64,000 bases of DNA. Source: Adiantum capillus-veneris (lineage: Eukaryota > Streptophyta > Polypodiopsida > Polypodiales > Pteridaceae). Position numbers and translations under genes: made by a program. The stretch lies in the NCBI GenBank assembly GCA_014529385.2, contig CM043965.1:66061190-66125189 (forward strand). Reading direction: 5' to 3'. Positions within the stretch are counted from its first letter, which is position 1. Each line of letters begins with the position of its first letter. Below the pieces are notes generated by a model. The model did not search any database, was not told the origin of the DNA, and saw only the letters and a program-made list of their open reading frames with translations. Below are positions 1 through 11,710 of this stretch, in pieces.

Positions 1-296
1 AGGGCTGCTTTTGAAGGAGGTTGCTTTGGTAAAACCTGGTTTTCAATATAAATTTGTTACCACATTATGGTAGTGATGTGTGTGAAGACACTTAGGACCA
101 CCAGGGCACTTTTTTCCCTCTAGGAGTGTTTTTCCCTCCCAACTTGTGTCTACGCCCATCACTCTAGGGCAAGCCTTATCTTTATATTGGCACACTCCAA
201 AATACTACTTGTGTCGTGTGCTCTCGAGCTTCTCCTTCATCTTCTCCGTCTTTGTGTGCATTCCTGCAGCCGTATTTCTAACAAAATCTTCTGCAG

Positions 297-1621
297 TGGT
301 CTTTTCAAGATCGCAGAGTGGGCAGACATTGTAAATGCACATATTATCCCAGGCCCAGGCATTATAGACGGGCTGAAATGTAAAGTATGTATCTCCTTTT
401 GATTACGGTAACTTCTTTGAATGGAAGGTTTGATAAGCTCTTACTTTCGAAGAATTTATATGTTTTTTAGGGTCTGGAATGCAATCGTGGGTTGCTGCTT
501 CTTGCAGAAATTAGCTCTAAGGGTACATTGGCAAAGGGAGACTATACGGCAGCAGCAGCAAAAATTGCCTCAGAGCATTTGGATTTTGTGATTGGCTTCA
601 TTTCTATTAATCCTGCTGCATGGCCCATGGGGCCACGAAATCAAGCTCTAATACACATGACTCCTGGTGTACAAATAGGTGGTGGCGGAGATTCTTTAGG
701 TCAGCAGTACAATGCACCTGATAATGTAAGTTTATGCTATGTCCTTAATCCAAGTGCTTGCTGTTTTCCTTCGTCGCCTGTTGTTTGAGGAAAATACACC
801 ATAAACTGAACAGGAGATATTTTAGACAGAGATCATTGAGCAAAGAGAATTCAATTCGTATTCCCATCTAGATTCACCATTTCTTTCCTTACTGAGGATT
901 GCGTACACCTTCCTATTCTGTACCAGCTTCCATCTTTCCCATTCATTGAGGGTCAGGAGGTAATCCCTGTTAAACTTAGAGGGTCAGGAGATATTTCCTG
1001 TTAGATTTTGAGGGTCATCTCCTGGGTTCGTGCTTAGATCTAGGGGGAGAGGGCTTCTTTGTGGATTTGCCCAGCCTAGTGAGGTTCATCTAGTGTATGT
1101 GGCTATGCCCACATAGTGGCCAGACACCCTCTTTTTAGGCCATTTATGGTGGGCGGCCTATTTTAGGGCATATGTCTCATCATTCTCTGTATTTATGGGT
1201 CATGGGGGGAGTCGAGGAGTCGGGCAGTCTGTGAGTGCATCTGCAAAGATGTGGTGCCTTCGTCATGTATCATAGGGGAAGAAGCCGTGATAGCAGTGAA
1301 GGGGCACGGCAATCAGCAGCTAGAATTACAGAGCTCAAAAGTTTATTGAGTGCAGGATTTTTGTGAAAATTGAAGTTGGATGAATCAAGCACCTTCAACA
1401 CTCCTCGTAGTAAAGGCTTATCTAACTGAAGGAAAGGCATTTGTCAGTGATTGCCCAGTAAACTAGCTAACTTTATCTCTTATATTCAGGTTATAGGGGA
1501 GCGAGGCAGTGATGTTATCATTGTTGGACGAGGCATTTTAAAGGCAAGTGATCCGCTGTCTGCTGCCCGACAATATCGCTTGGCTGGATGGGAGGCATAT
1601 GAAAAAACTCTGCACTCTTAA
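297..1621 (+). CDS. UMPS: Uridine 5'-monophosphate synthase, C-terminal three exons (partial gene)
   Basis: Bifunctional orotate phosphoribosyltransferase/OMP decarboxylase makes UMP in de novo pyrimidine synthesis. Only the C-terminal part of the decarboxylase domain is in the window. Exons I assign: 297-384 (acceptor CTGCAG, donor GTATGT), 471-725 (acceptor TTTTTAG, donor GTAAGT) and 1490-1621 (acceptor ATTCAG, stop TAA 1619-1621). The introns join in frame. Visible family motifs are EWADIVNAH and [10 protein letters not shown] in the first exon, GLLLLAE and the phosphate-loop region TPGVQ...GDSLGQQY in the second, and [11 protein letters not shown] with the phosphate-binding Arg in the last. 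The catalytic DxKxxDI segment and the phosphoribosyltransferase domain lie upstream of the window. The first exon here starts in phase 2, so its partner is further left. No frameshift or stop is seen, so the gene looks intact as far as it goes. Confidence 0.95.
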
Positions 1622-4600
1622 ATGCGGATCTGAATTACGGGTATAGCCGTTTTTGCTCTTGAGCTGATTTTTTGGTAGATGGTCAGGAATTACGCGGCTT
1701 GGGGTTGATTGGCACATCTGAAGTGTGCGGGATCTATGGTTAAATGTTGGCTGCAAAAAGACAGCTATGGCTGCAAGGTAATGGGCTGAAAACGCAGCAG
1801 ATCTGCAGCAAGGGTGAGGTGGATGGATGAGGCGGTCTATGCCAGCGATGGAAGATGGGGAAGACCTTTTTGTAAGAAAAGTTGTCCTTTTTGGAAGCAG
1901 CCCCTCTGTTGACCCTAGCAAGCGTAGGATGTTTACTTGCATTCATAGAAAACCACATGGTTGGAAACCATATGTTTTAATGCATATTGCAGGTGTTGAA
2001 ACTTAACTCCGTTGTTATCCATGTCACACATGTAGAACCTACGAAAAGTTCACCCTTACGATGATTACCAAACATCATGGTAATGTAAAACGGAGGTAGG
2101 AATGTATGAGCATGTTTTTGTGTACCTTACAGCTGAAATGTGTCAGTATGTTTTTTTTTATTGAAGGAAGAAGGATTGTTCTTTGTGGACACATTCACTA
2201 CTTAAGTTCTAAGGATGCTGGTATGAGCCAATCAGCAAGTGGAAGTACATGGCTATAAGAATATCCAATGTGTAGGATCTAGACATACATCAATGGATAG
2301 ACCTAGAAGGAGTGTCTCAATGGCTCATCAGTCTGCAAAGAACAATGTTGACTAAGTGAACTAATAGAGAGTGGTCTTGTGGATTAAAGAAGTCCCACTG
2401 ACCATCAAGGGATGGCATAAGCATCTCTCTGCACATCACCGCGTGCTAATCATCCAGATTAGCTGCTTCAACTCAGCAAATGTGCAGGTAAATGTGCTTG
2501 TACATATTTGTAATCAATATTATCACGTGTGCGTGTGCAAATTGTATGCAAGCATCCACTTACATGCATACATGTGCTATATATTGGGCATTGATGACAT
2601 TAGTGCATGCCATATTTTTTAGTTGATACTATTGATATAACTGTTGATTGTGTTAGTGTCTTGTGTAGCTATCGTAACATTGCACTCACATGTTTGTGCC
2701 AATCCTAGAGTTGTAGTAGGTGGTTCTGTTTAGATAAGCTCAGTTGGTAGAGCTCCAGTTACGGGGTATCGGTTTTGAGAAATTGGACTCCTTTATTGTG
2801 ACACTTGTAAATGGGAAAAAATGTGTATATCATGATTGTGGTCTAGTTATGTTTCTTGTTATATTTCGGAACTGCCATACCCTCAGCAACTAATTGGTAG
2901 CAAAGAAAGATGAGGTAATAATTGTCTCTACCCCTTTAAGGTAGTGCAATGAAGTAAATAAGTTTTTCCTACTTTAGAAAACTAAGGTTGCCAAACACAA
3001 CCATATAGAAATTACTCATGACCTTTCTACAGATCGACATAATTCGACTTATGAAAGGAATATTTCAATATACAACTAATACAACATGCATCCATGAAAG
3101 GATGAAACCTTCTAAGATGACAAAGCATGACCAAAAATTGAGGTTAAACTACCAAAGGAGGACAAAAAAGAGACTTCAATTGAAGATGCATGAGAGTTTA
3201 TTCCTAGTAACCAGCGTGGATTGCCCAAATCACAAATTATTGATGTTTCCAGTAGAAAATTGTTGCACCCTATATAGCATCCAAAGGTAACCTCTAGTTT
3301 TTTTTCCTACATGCGTGAGCACCAACATAAGGCAAAATTTGAGAAGAATATAGATGTGAGATGGCCAAAAGCAATTGGAAGGAATTCTTGAAACCAAGTG
3401 GAAAATTTCCTATGGAAAAATAACACCAAAGATCTGGTGCTAGCAGTGGGCCAAATGTGAGTTTGTTGTTAGTCCCAAGGAGTAAGTTAGTGTTGGATTC
3501 CTCAACCTTGTAATTCATGCACATGCCTAGTGTGCCAAATGTATAGTCTCAATTGCAAATCAACACCAAGCATGGGCCATTATGGCAGGGGATATGATCG
3601 ACATAGTGAAGCTCTCTTCTCAAAGTGGTCCATGGAAGGAGTTAAGGATGGACGACAAACTGCTAACACCTTGGTGGGCAAACTTGAGATTAGGTGGTGT
3701 CATGAGTGAGCTAGTATAGAAGTGTAGCAGAGCAGTAGAGTCACTAGAATGGGGGGAGGTAGTTATATATTTCCAAAACTCTATAACACACTGGTCCTCA
3801 TGGCTCTCTAAGGTGGGAAGTGATTATCGAATCCATTTTGGAGAGAAATAATAAGAAATATTAATAACAAAGAATTGTGACATATGGACAATTTTGGGAT
3901 GGCAACAACAAGAGATGGAAAGAAGCAGACCAATTAACCTCCTAGTTTCTCCTAAATAGAAATGAGAGACTACTTATCATCAAAGCTGTCAAAGATTTGG
4001 ACAATGTTTTGATGCAAATTTGCGAGGTTGTGTTTGAGTGGAAGGTTGGAAGTGGCCCAAGAGCAAAAACTTCTCTAAACTACAACCAAGGAAATCTAGT
4101 ACAACCTGATGCTTGAAGCAGATTGTTTCTCCCCTCTCAATAAACAATGATGTAAGCAATGGCTAGAATCTAGGTGGGAGACGATTGCAAGTAACATTTG
4201 GAACCCTCGGTGACCCGAATCGATGAAGTTTTTCCCATGGAAGGTACTCTGGTGAGCTATTTCCAGTGGCACTAAGATTCTTGCCAGAGGGATTGGTCCA
4301 AATAGGTGCTGAGGGCGACCAATGAAGATATTATTTGCTTGTTCAAGGACTGTCCGACTATAAAAGGGCTAGTTGGCAAAATCTGCAAATGGATACAAAA
4401 CACATGGATGATTGGATTCTACAAGAACAATCTTCTCCAAGGAGGGAAGAGTATGAAGGACTAAGCTTTGTTAATATGCACACAAATTGTTTGCTTTTGC
4501 TACTTCAAGCCGGTATGGAGGTCCAAGATTCAACGTGTCTTTGAAAATGACATCTCATATGCTGACTTCAATGAGATTACTCAAGAAAGCAAAGAAATTT

Positions 4601-4751
4601 GTTGGAAAAGGGAGGCGCTTTGGTAAGTGGAACAAGCCATTATGATCACAAGTAGATAACACCAGGAAAGCTTGCTTCTAGAATAGTGTACATTATACAC
4701 AAGAAGTTTTGGATAAATTCTCACAATAATTCCCACATTGTGACTTACCTC
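1622..4751. other. Non-coding stretch downstream of UMPS
   Basis: This is presumably UMPS 3' UTR followed by intergenic DNA. Open frames are short (90 codons or fewer) and show no family motifs. Apart from the tRNA-like piece at 2731-2791 I see no gene, no clear terminal repeats and no long tandem repeats. Confidence 0.5.
2731..2791 (+). repeat. tRNA-like / SINE-head remnant
   Basis: GCTCAGTTGGTAGAGC at 2738-2753 is a textbook tRNA D-arm and RNA polymerase III A-box. About 25 bases later GGTTTTGAG...GGACTCC (2771-2791) looks like a B-box broken by a small insertion. The acceptor and anticodon stems do not pair, so I do not call a functional tRNA. A decayed tRNA-derived SINE head is the likeliest reading. 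Confidence 0.4.
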
Positions 4752-4829
4752 AACATCATGAGCTTGTGCGAGAGGCGCCGTATACCTAGCTAGGTATGCG
4801 GTGCCTCTCGAGCAGAAACTCATGATGTT
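4752..4829. repeat. 78-nt near-perfect hairpin (foldback)
   Basis: An outer 11-bp stem (AACATCATGAG at 4752-4762 with CTCATGATGTT at 4819-4829) encloses a 7-8 nt internal loop. Inside that is a 20-bp inner stem (GAGAGGCGCC.. against ..GGTGCCTCTC) closed at CCTAGCTAGG. The inner-stem mismatches would be G-U pairs in RNA. It could be a tiny foldback transposon or a small-RNA precursor. Confidence 0.6.
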
Positions 4830-6447
4830 ATGCATTGTATGAAAAACACTGAAAAAGGCTCTGTTTTCCTACATAAAAAAATCTTCTTGTGTTAGTCTGT
4901 GTGTATCTACTGACCCCTCAAGGCACGTCCATTGCTTGAGGGATTTTTGTACAATCCTTTGTGGTGAATTTAATATATCCACTCACAATTGTGAGTCTGG
5001 GGAAAAAAAAAAGACTGCACGAGGAGGAAAAACGATGACAACAGTGGTCTACAAGGAGTGGGACAGAGTAAGGAAAGCGAACACTAGAGTTGTGCAAAGG
5101 GTGGGGCAAGAGGGACAAGATGACATCTGGTGGGTGGAGGTGGCAGATGAGGGGGCACAGAGCTGGCACGCAGGACGAGAGACGAAAACTAGTCTTGCTT
5201 GGTGGGCCTTGATATATAACATCTATAGAATATAACAGGACATACGCAAATTGACTTGTAGTAGCTAGCACTGAAGGGAATAAGAGCAAGACTAATTTGG
5301 CAAGGACGGCACTGCGTGAAAGGGATATACATTTGAAAAATGCTATAATGTTTATGGGAGGAGACAAACTTAAGTGCACCAATTATTCGAGATTATAGGG
5401 ATGGTTATAGTTGAGATTATATCCAAGCGAGGTTGTCTACTGATGAATGTTTTTTCTAGTATACGTGCTACATGTAAATTCTTGCAAACGAAAAGTATCA
5501 ATATTTTTCATCGAATGGTTGGTAGCTCAACACATCGGCTCGCAATTTTGAAGGTGGATTTCGAGTGTATTTTGCCTTTCTTCTTTTGTAGTTATTCCCA
5601 ATACAACGAATGAGGACAATGATACATGTAAGTTCACCTTCTGTGTTCTGTGTTATGGCATCGACAATGCATGCTCCAATCTTTATACAATGCAATGATT
5701 TCAAACCATGGCCTAGCATATGGACGGTAAGCGAGTATGGTATAAATTATTTAGAGCTAAAAGTAAAGATGCATAAGGTGAATTCACTACTATGATATAC
5801 CACATGCATTCACTACTGTAATACGTCACATATATTTGGCAAGCAACCATATGCTAAAAGTTACATGTGTAACTCACGTGCAGATGTTGATTGACATTGA
5901 GTGTATACTTCTAAAAACGAGACCCAAATAAACCAAAGCAAAGAAAGTAATGCGGAAAATTATAAAACAAGTAAGTAGATAAAGCATGTATGAACTGCAG
6001 AAATGAGGTGCTTTACTGACCTGCAATGTTGTACTCCTCCTTTTTGATTGTCAAATCTACAAGCCGATATGTGAGTCAAGCTACAAAAAAATCAATGTGA
6101 ATAGTTAAACATATCATCTTGCAATGAAACGACACACTGAAAGTGCAAAGTATATTGTGCACGTCATACAAAGGTGCCATACAAAAGTATGGTGGAGAGC
6201 TGGCACTGTGGTCTCTCCAAAAAATTATAAGAAACGGAAGTCGTGCCCTGCCCCGTAGCGTTTATGTGTTGTGCCAAGCAAACGCATGAGCATGGAAAAT
6301 TAGATGCAAATAACGGACCTTGCAATGTTGTCAAGTTGGACTCACGCTTGTGTAATTAGAACGTGCAGTGTTGTGAATATATGTCCTCCCTGCCATACAC
6401 AAAACATGCAGATGTAACTTTATGCTCTATGTCCTATGATCAATATT

Positions 6448-6505
<58 letters not shown>

Positions 6506-6565
6506 AGTTGTAAGTTGCTTCAGTCAGCAATTATGTCTTCTTGCCTCCTTGCTGACTAACCTGCG
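4830..6565. other. Non-coding stretch with (CT)n tract
   Basis: No gene is recognised. 6452-6503 is a (CT)26 microsatellite. The stretch around 6141-6259 (TATGGTGGAGAG ... CTCTCCAAA ... TATAAGAAA.GGAAGT) recurs, diverged, at about 29065-29150, so it belongs to a dispersed repeat that I cannot name. Confidence 0.5.
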
Positions 6566-6778
6566 TTATGTATCGATGCCAAATTGATGTCTGCATTTGC
6601 AACCATCTGAACTTGATCCGATAGCTGCTGCGTACTGCATGAACCTTTGCTCATAGAATCCGCCACCAGCATTCCCTACTTCGTATGCATATGCTGAAGA
6701 GCAACACTGTAGTATACTATTGTTGCTTATCCCAACTGCGACCGCATTGGCTGCGACCTGCACGTGGTTTAGAAAGAC
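6566..6778 (-). pseudogene. 3' part of a minus-strand gene split by the CACTA element
   Basis: Minus-strand reading gives a Ser/Gly/Ala/Gln-rich C-terminus ending in GIDT and a stop. It abuts the left end of the CACTA element. Removing the element joins it to minus-strand coding-like sequence at 22902 onward (KAI at the junction continues into FLNHVQVAANAV). The joined piece is offset by one base from the frame upstream, so it is a frameshifted or otherwise decayed gene. I do not recognise the family. Confidence 0.4.
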
Positions 6779-6802
6779 AATAGCTTTACACTACAAGAGG
6801 CT

Positions 6803-6920
6803 ATTCATATTAGCGACGCTCACACAGCGACGCTCAAAAAAAAAATCCCGGCGTCGCTATGAGCGTCGCAAATTTATTTGTAAATTTGCGACGCTCATAG
6901 CGACGCCGACTGGGCTAAAA
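6803..6920. promoter_or_regulatory. Left subterminal repeat region of the CACTA element
   Basis: AGCGACGCTC occurs twice (from 6812), followed by a perfect 27-bp inverted repeat (6850-6876 with 6881-6907, 4-nt loop TTTG) built from GGCGTCGCTATGAGCGTCGC. Subterminal motif arrays like this are where the element's accessory protein binds in En/Spm. That role is inferred from the family. Confidence 0.7.
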
Positions 6921-6998
6921 AAATAACAAAGAGCGCCCAAAAACTCAGATCTCAGATCTGAGTTTTTCGGCGCCCTCAAGCAAAGAGCAGGTAACGCT

Positions 6999-7006
<8 letters not shown>

Positions 7007-7058
<52 letters not shown>

Positions 7059-7060
7059 CT

Positions 7061-7116
<56 letters not shown>

Positions 7117-7232
7117 AGAGGAAGGAGAGCCAGGTATGCTCCTTCCCTCTCCTCACTCTCATGTTCCCTTCCCCTCTTTCTCTCTCCCACTCTCTCTCTC
7201 TCACACACACACATACACACACACATAGTGTT

Positions 7233-7280
<48 letters not shown>
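7007..7280. repeat. Compound microsatellite (CT)n-(CA)n-(CA)n-(GA)n
   Basis: (CT)n runs at 7007-7053, (CA)n at 7062-7112, (CA)n again at 7201-7226 and (GA)n at 7234-7280. Short 50-bp units (GAGAGAGGAAAAGAGAGAGAG ... GCACACAT) then repeat in tandem to about 7460. The long open frames here are low-complexity artefacts. Confidence 0.9.
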
Positions 7281-7284
<4 letters not shown>

Positions 7285-7504
7285 AACATAAACAAAAACG
7301 CACACACACATACATAAACAAAGAATGCACACACACATTGAGAGAGGAAAAGAGAGAGAGAGCATGCATAAACAAAAAACGCACACATTGAGAGAGGAAA
7401 AGAGAGAGAGAACATGCATAAACAAAAAACGCACACATTGAGAGAGAAAGAGAGAGAAACTAATTTAACGTCGTAGGAAACTAATTAAAATTAAAAGACC
7501 TAAA

Positions 7505-7600
7505 GATCTAGCCGACGAGGAGTTGAACTCAAGACCTATTATTCAAGAGGGAAATGGCATAACCAATCTATCATACTTGACATGGGTGATAGAAAGGTTA
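7505..7600 (-). repeat. tRNA-derived SINE head inside the CACTA element
   Basis: On the minus strand TAGATTGGTTATGCC (complement of 7556-7570) is an A-box-like D-arm, and AGTTCAACTCC (complement of 7519-7529) is a B-box. They are about 27 bases apart, as in plant tRNA-derived SINEs. I could not define the tail or target duplications. Confidence 0.5.
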
Positions 7601-7659
7601 TACCATTTATCTCTTTTTATTGGCACACACATCCACACACGCGCACACACACAAGAAGA

Positions 7660-8337
7660 AGAGAGTTATAACGTCGTAGGAAACTATCCTAAAAGACGTT
7701 AAAGATTAGGTTAGATGTAGACTTACGTTAAATTAAATTTAGGTTTATTTAAGTTAAATTAGATTAGATTTAGGTTTATTTTTAATTAGATTTACGTTTA
7801 TTTACGCTAGATTTAGATTTACGTTATATTAGATTAGATTTAGGTCTCCATAGACTGCGATGCCTGCATGAAGCGGGTGAAGAAATCCCTCAATGGAATA
7901 TAGGGTGTTGCTGCCTTCACTCATGGTGGGCTCCGTCGATCCAAAAGTACTGGTGAAATGTCTTCAGAAGATAGGGAAGAAGGTGGATCTTCAGGGCGGC
8001 AAGAGTCACTACATCCCCGACACAATGACCATTTAGACAACCTCTAGTCATTCAACAGCAACTTCAAAGTTAGTAACAAGAGCAAGAACGCTCTAAAGGG
8101 CCAATTGCTGTCATCAGATGTGGATGGAGATGAGGCAGCGTCACCGCCGGAAGTTAACTCTCACATCTTTAGTGATGAGAATGCCAACTCTTGCCGAGTT
8201 ATGTGAAAAATTATGTGTTAAATCAGTTTTAAGGTTCTTATAATCCCTGTTAGTTTAGTTCTTTGTTTTTAATATAACATAATTTACGTTAGATTTAGAT
8301 TTATGTTATATTAGATTAGACTTAGGTTTATTTAGGT

Positions 8338-8387
<50 letters not shown>

Positions 8388-8480
8388 GAAGAAGAGAGTT
8401 TTAACGTCGTAGGAAACTATCCCAAAAGACGTTAAAGATTAGGTTAGATGTAGACTTACGTTAAATTAGATTTAGGTTTA
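7660..8480. repeat. Diverged direct duplication flanking the captured gene fragment
   Basis: A block of about 85 bp beginning after a (CA)n run (AAGAAGAAGAGAGTT.TAACGTCG..) lies at about 7655-7750 and again at about 8387-8475 with only a few differences. A (CA)n tract (8343-8386) precedes the second copy. The two copies bracket the heavy-metal-domain fragment, and TTAGATTTA-rich sequence surrounds both. Confidence 0.7.
7844..8206 (+). pseudogene. Captured heavy-metal-associated (HMA/HIPP-like) gene fragment
   Basis: Translation from 7844 gives IDCDACMKRVKKSLNGI, which matches the metal-binding CxxC helix start of plant HMA-domain proteins (normally MxCxxC). An in-frame TAG follows at 7901-7903. 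The +1 frame from 7926 then gives VDPKVLVKCLQKIGKKVDL, the family's final strand and helix. The beta strands between them are missing or scrambled. The fragment lies in the CACTA element's left arm, outside both transposon genes, so I infer transduplication of a host gene piece. It is broken by a stop, a frameshift and a deletion. Confidence 0.7.
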
Positions 8481-8819
8481 TTTTTAGTTAGATTTACGTT
8501 TATTTAGATTTACGCTTTTTTACGTTAGATCGAGTCCACGCAAGAATTACTTACGGTTTAGGGTTTAGAGTTAGACGAACAGTGAAAATATCTACTGTGA
8601 AAAGATGTTAAGATGCTGTGAAGTGCTACAGCTAGAGAAGAGGCAAAGGGGTTTTGTCCACTACATGCAGTATCATGTAGACGTGGGTCTGTAGATTTCT
8701 TGTACCCACAAATATAGGTATTGACCAATAAAGACGAGATTATAACCCGGTGGTTCTGATCTCCGTGCACCTCTAGACCGAGGTGTGCGGGGATTGGACA
8801 TGACTAGAGAATGTGAGGT

Positions 8820-8822
<3 letters not shown>

Positions 8823-8860
<38 letters not shown>
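8823..8860. repeat. (GA)n microsatellite upstream of the transposase gene
   Basis: A pure GA run about 65 bp before the presumed start codon of the Tnp2-like gene, in what would be its promoter or 5' UTR. Confidence 0.9.
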
Positions 8861-8863
<3 letters not shown>

Positions 8864-8925
8864 GACGAAGAATGTCAATAGAATATTAAATTTGTTGTCC
8901 AGGTTATAAGATTTTTATCCTCATT

Positions 8926-11710
8926 ATGAGTAGTGACGAGGATGTGGGACCGTCCAACCGAAACACCTATCTCTCAACGAGGGTCTTATGTCCTTGTAAT
9001 CAATGCAAGCATGCTGTGCGACGGACAAGACGTGTTTCTTTGCAGCACGTTCGCGAATTTGGCGAGTTCGATCCATCTATTATAGATCGAGTTGTTGCCA
9101 ATTATAACTCATCGGACTCTGACGCTGGCCAACAAGCAGCAATCTTGCAACCCAATAGACGTGTTCGCAGGCGCTTTGGTCAAGCAACATATGTGAGGCC
9201 ACAAGATGTAGCCTCTGACAGCTCGGGGGATGATCATGCAGAGCACATTCCCAACGAGGCAATGTTTGAGCCCGAGATTGATGAAATGATCGAGACGATC
9301 ATGGATTCAGAAAGGCTTATCTATGATGATATGAAAAGTGAAGCCGATACGCCATTGTGTAATGGAGCACGTATGTCTAGATTGAAAGCACTCCTGGTTC
9401 TTCTCAACATGCAGGCAAAGTTTGGATGGAGTGACACTAGCGTCACAACGCTTTTCAGGTGATCTATTACAATTAGTTTACTTTAATAAAACTCTAAATG
9501 TATAATAATCTGATAGATTTTTACACAACTGTATCGTATTTTTATGTTGTGTAGATTGCTTAAAGAGCACATACTACCAGCTAACAATGTGATGCCAGAT
9601 TCTCGAGATGAAGCAAGAAAGATTTTGCGAAACTTGGGGATGGATTACAATTCTATCCACGCTTGTCCTAATGACTGCATTCTTTTCAGAGGGGAATACA
9701 TAGACATGGAGAAGTGTCCGAAATGTGATTTCGAAAGATATCGAGTAGACCTCCATGGGACAAAAATTCCACAAAAGGTTTTGCGACATTTTCCTCTGCT
9801 TCCTCGCATCAAGCATTTCTTCGAATGTAAGTCCATGGCCGCCCTAGCATCATGGCACGAGGAGAATAAATCTTCGGATGGTGTGCTACGAATTCCTGCA
9901 GATTGCGCAGCCTGGAAACATATAGATGGAACATGGTCGGATTTTGCCAGGGAAGCTCGAAATTTGCGCTTAGGCCTGGCTATGGATGGCGTAAATCCAT
10001 TTGGTCAAAAATCAACATCTTACAGTTGGATAAAATCATTGCATAAAATGTGGACTTTAATATCATTGCATAAAATGTGGACTTTAATATCATTGTTGCA
10101 CATACTTTACAGTTTATTTTACCGGTTGCCATTGAGGGATGTTTGTCTTTCGACATCCGTAACACAATCTACAAACTTGCAAAGCTGGTGCAATGGATCT
10201 TACAAAAGGAGATCAACGTAGACTCCATACCATTCGCCAAACTAAATGCTGCGGAGCTTGTGTGCATGTTTGAGAAACATTTTCCTACTACCATGCTAAC
10301 CATTCAGATGCATCTTCTTGTTCACATAGTTGATGAGGTGGAAATAGCTGGCACAGTTCATTCCAGATGGATGTTCTTCTTAGAACGTTTCATGAAAACG
10401 CTTAAGGGATATGTGCGTCAAAAGGCACGTCCGGAGGGTAGCATGGCAGAAGGTTGGTTGGTATCAGAGTCCCTAGTGTACATTGGAGAGTGGCTAGACG
10501 GATTTGATAAAGCCCGGGACACGCTATGGCAAACCATAGATGATGAGCGCATATCTGGGATTGTCATGTGCAATCTCGGTGTTGAGAAGAAGATGACGGA
10601 AGATCTAGAGGCTAAAATCAACCGATTTTGCATGCTTCACAATCCAGTGATGCAAAAGTGGATTTCACAATATGAGGATGCAAAGCAAGAGCGACAAAGG
10701 GCACGAATCGAGTGGAGACGGGGAAGACGACAATCGATGCACTATCCGACGGTTCTGGAGAGCCTACCAACCTTCATGAGCTTAAGATGGTTGCACAACC
10801 AATTGAAAAGCGCACAACAATGCGGTGACGAAGTGACTGAGGAAGAGTGGGAGTACTCTCGGGGTTGCGCGACCAAGGTAAGTTTGCAATGTACGACTAG
10901 CTAGTGACTTTATTTCTAAACGTTTGAACGGCCACTCATAATCTTTGTTCGTTGTAGTATAAGTCATACACAGCAGTATGGTGTAAAGGTCGACATTTTA
11001 GGGTGGAACGAATCGACAAAAAGCATTTTAATCAGGATTGTGGAATCATGGCAAAATTTGAACAGTTTAGTCGACGACGTTCCTCTGATGCAGATCCTGT
11101 GGTGGCGGAACTCACTTACTTCGGCACGCTGCAAGAGATTTTGAGGATCGATTACAGAGGATTTTTTGTCGACTTGTTCGACGTGCAATGGTTCAAGATA
11201 ATCATGGAGGGTCGCAACGCTACTGTGCGTAGAGGAGAGTCTAGTTTTCTTGAGGTGGATTCTACTAAGAAATGGACTGACCTAAGAGACACTTTCGTAC
11301 TATCCGAGCATTGTGAACAAGTAAGTATGTAAATAGTTAACATCCCCCTTTTACAAGTTATGTGCTTGAAAGCTCTCATGTAAGTTATATGGCTCTAGCA
11401 GGTAATATTTCATCCTACAAAGTCTACATCAAACTGGTGGTACGTCATAGAGGTAGCCCCTCGTAGTGCAAGGACGTATGAAGGCTACCATGTGCCAATC
11501 ACAACGGCATCAATGGAGGAGATCAGAGAAGATGCTCAATCAGAAGCCGTTGCGGTGGTGCCAGACGAGCATCAAGATGCTACTACTCTATATGGGGTGC
11601 ATGCAGAGGAGCTACAAAATGAAACAGAGGATATGTGTTTAAACAGAGAGCTCTATATAGATATAGGAAGTTATGTTGAGTTATGCGAGGATGAGAGAGA
11701 GATCTCTTAA
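8926..11710 (+). pseudogene. Tnp2-like CACTA transposase, catalytic core deleted
   Basis: Exons I assign: 8926-9458, 9555-about 10020, about 10110-10877, 10958-11320 and 11402-11710 (stop TAA). The donors GTGATC, GTAAGT and GTAAGT join in frame to acceptors GTGTAG, GTTGTAG and TAGCAG. The N-terminus has the CPCNQCKH zinc-binding motif with R...V..H. Exon 2 carries Tnp2 hallmarks: HACPNDCILF, CPKCDFERY, VLRHFPLLPR, RLGLAMDGVNPFG and TSYS. After TSYS the usual 300-plus residues (the rest of the Transposase_21 domain) are absent, replaced by two copies of a 27-bp repeat and a frame change. Sequence resumes at LPVAIEG, the DUF4218 domain (YVRQKARPEGSMAEGW), and ends with a DUF4216 domain (WFKIIMEG, WWYVIEVAPR). 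The start at 8926 gives a short N-terminus. Domain identities are confident. The exon boundary at 10110 is a guess. Confidence 0.88.

Noticed and set aside
1-60. A further UMPS exon at the left edge (reading ..AAFEGG..)
   Set aside because: The upstream family text expected before EGG (FADIGNTV..) is not there, and no donor fits the phase needed by the exon at 297.
1538-1942. 134-codon minus-strand ORF over the UMPS last exon
   Set aside because: It is antisense to a well-supported coding exon and has no family motif.
2731-2791. A functional tRNA gene
   Set aside because: The D-arm is perfect but the acceptor and anticodon stems do not pair and the T-arm is interrupted.
6945-7438. Overlapping long frames of 160-190 codons on both strands
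   Set aside because: They are translations of (CT)n, (CA)n and (GA)n microsatellites (poly Leu-Ser, Cys-Val, Arg-Glu), not genes.
8342-8386. CRISPR-like or other regularly spaced array among the repeats
   Set aside because: All regular repeats here are simple microsatellites or transposon subterminal motifs. No spacer-repeat structure exists.
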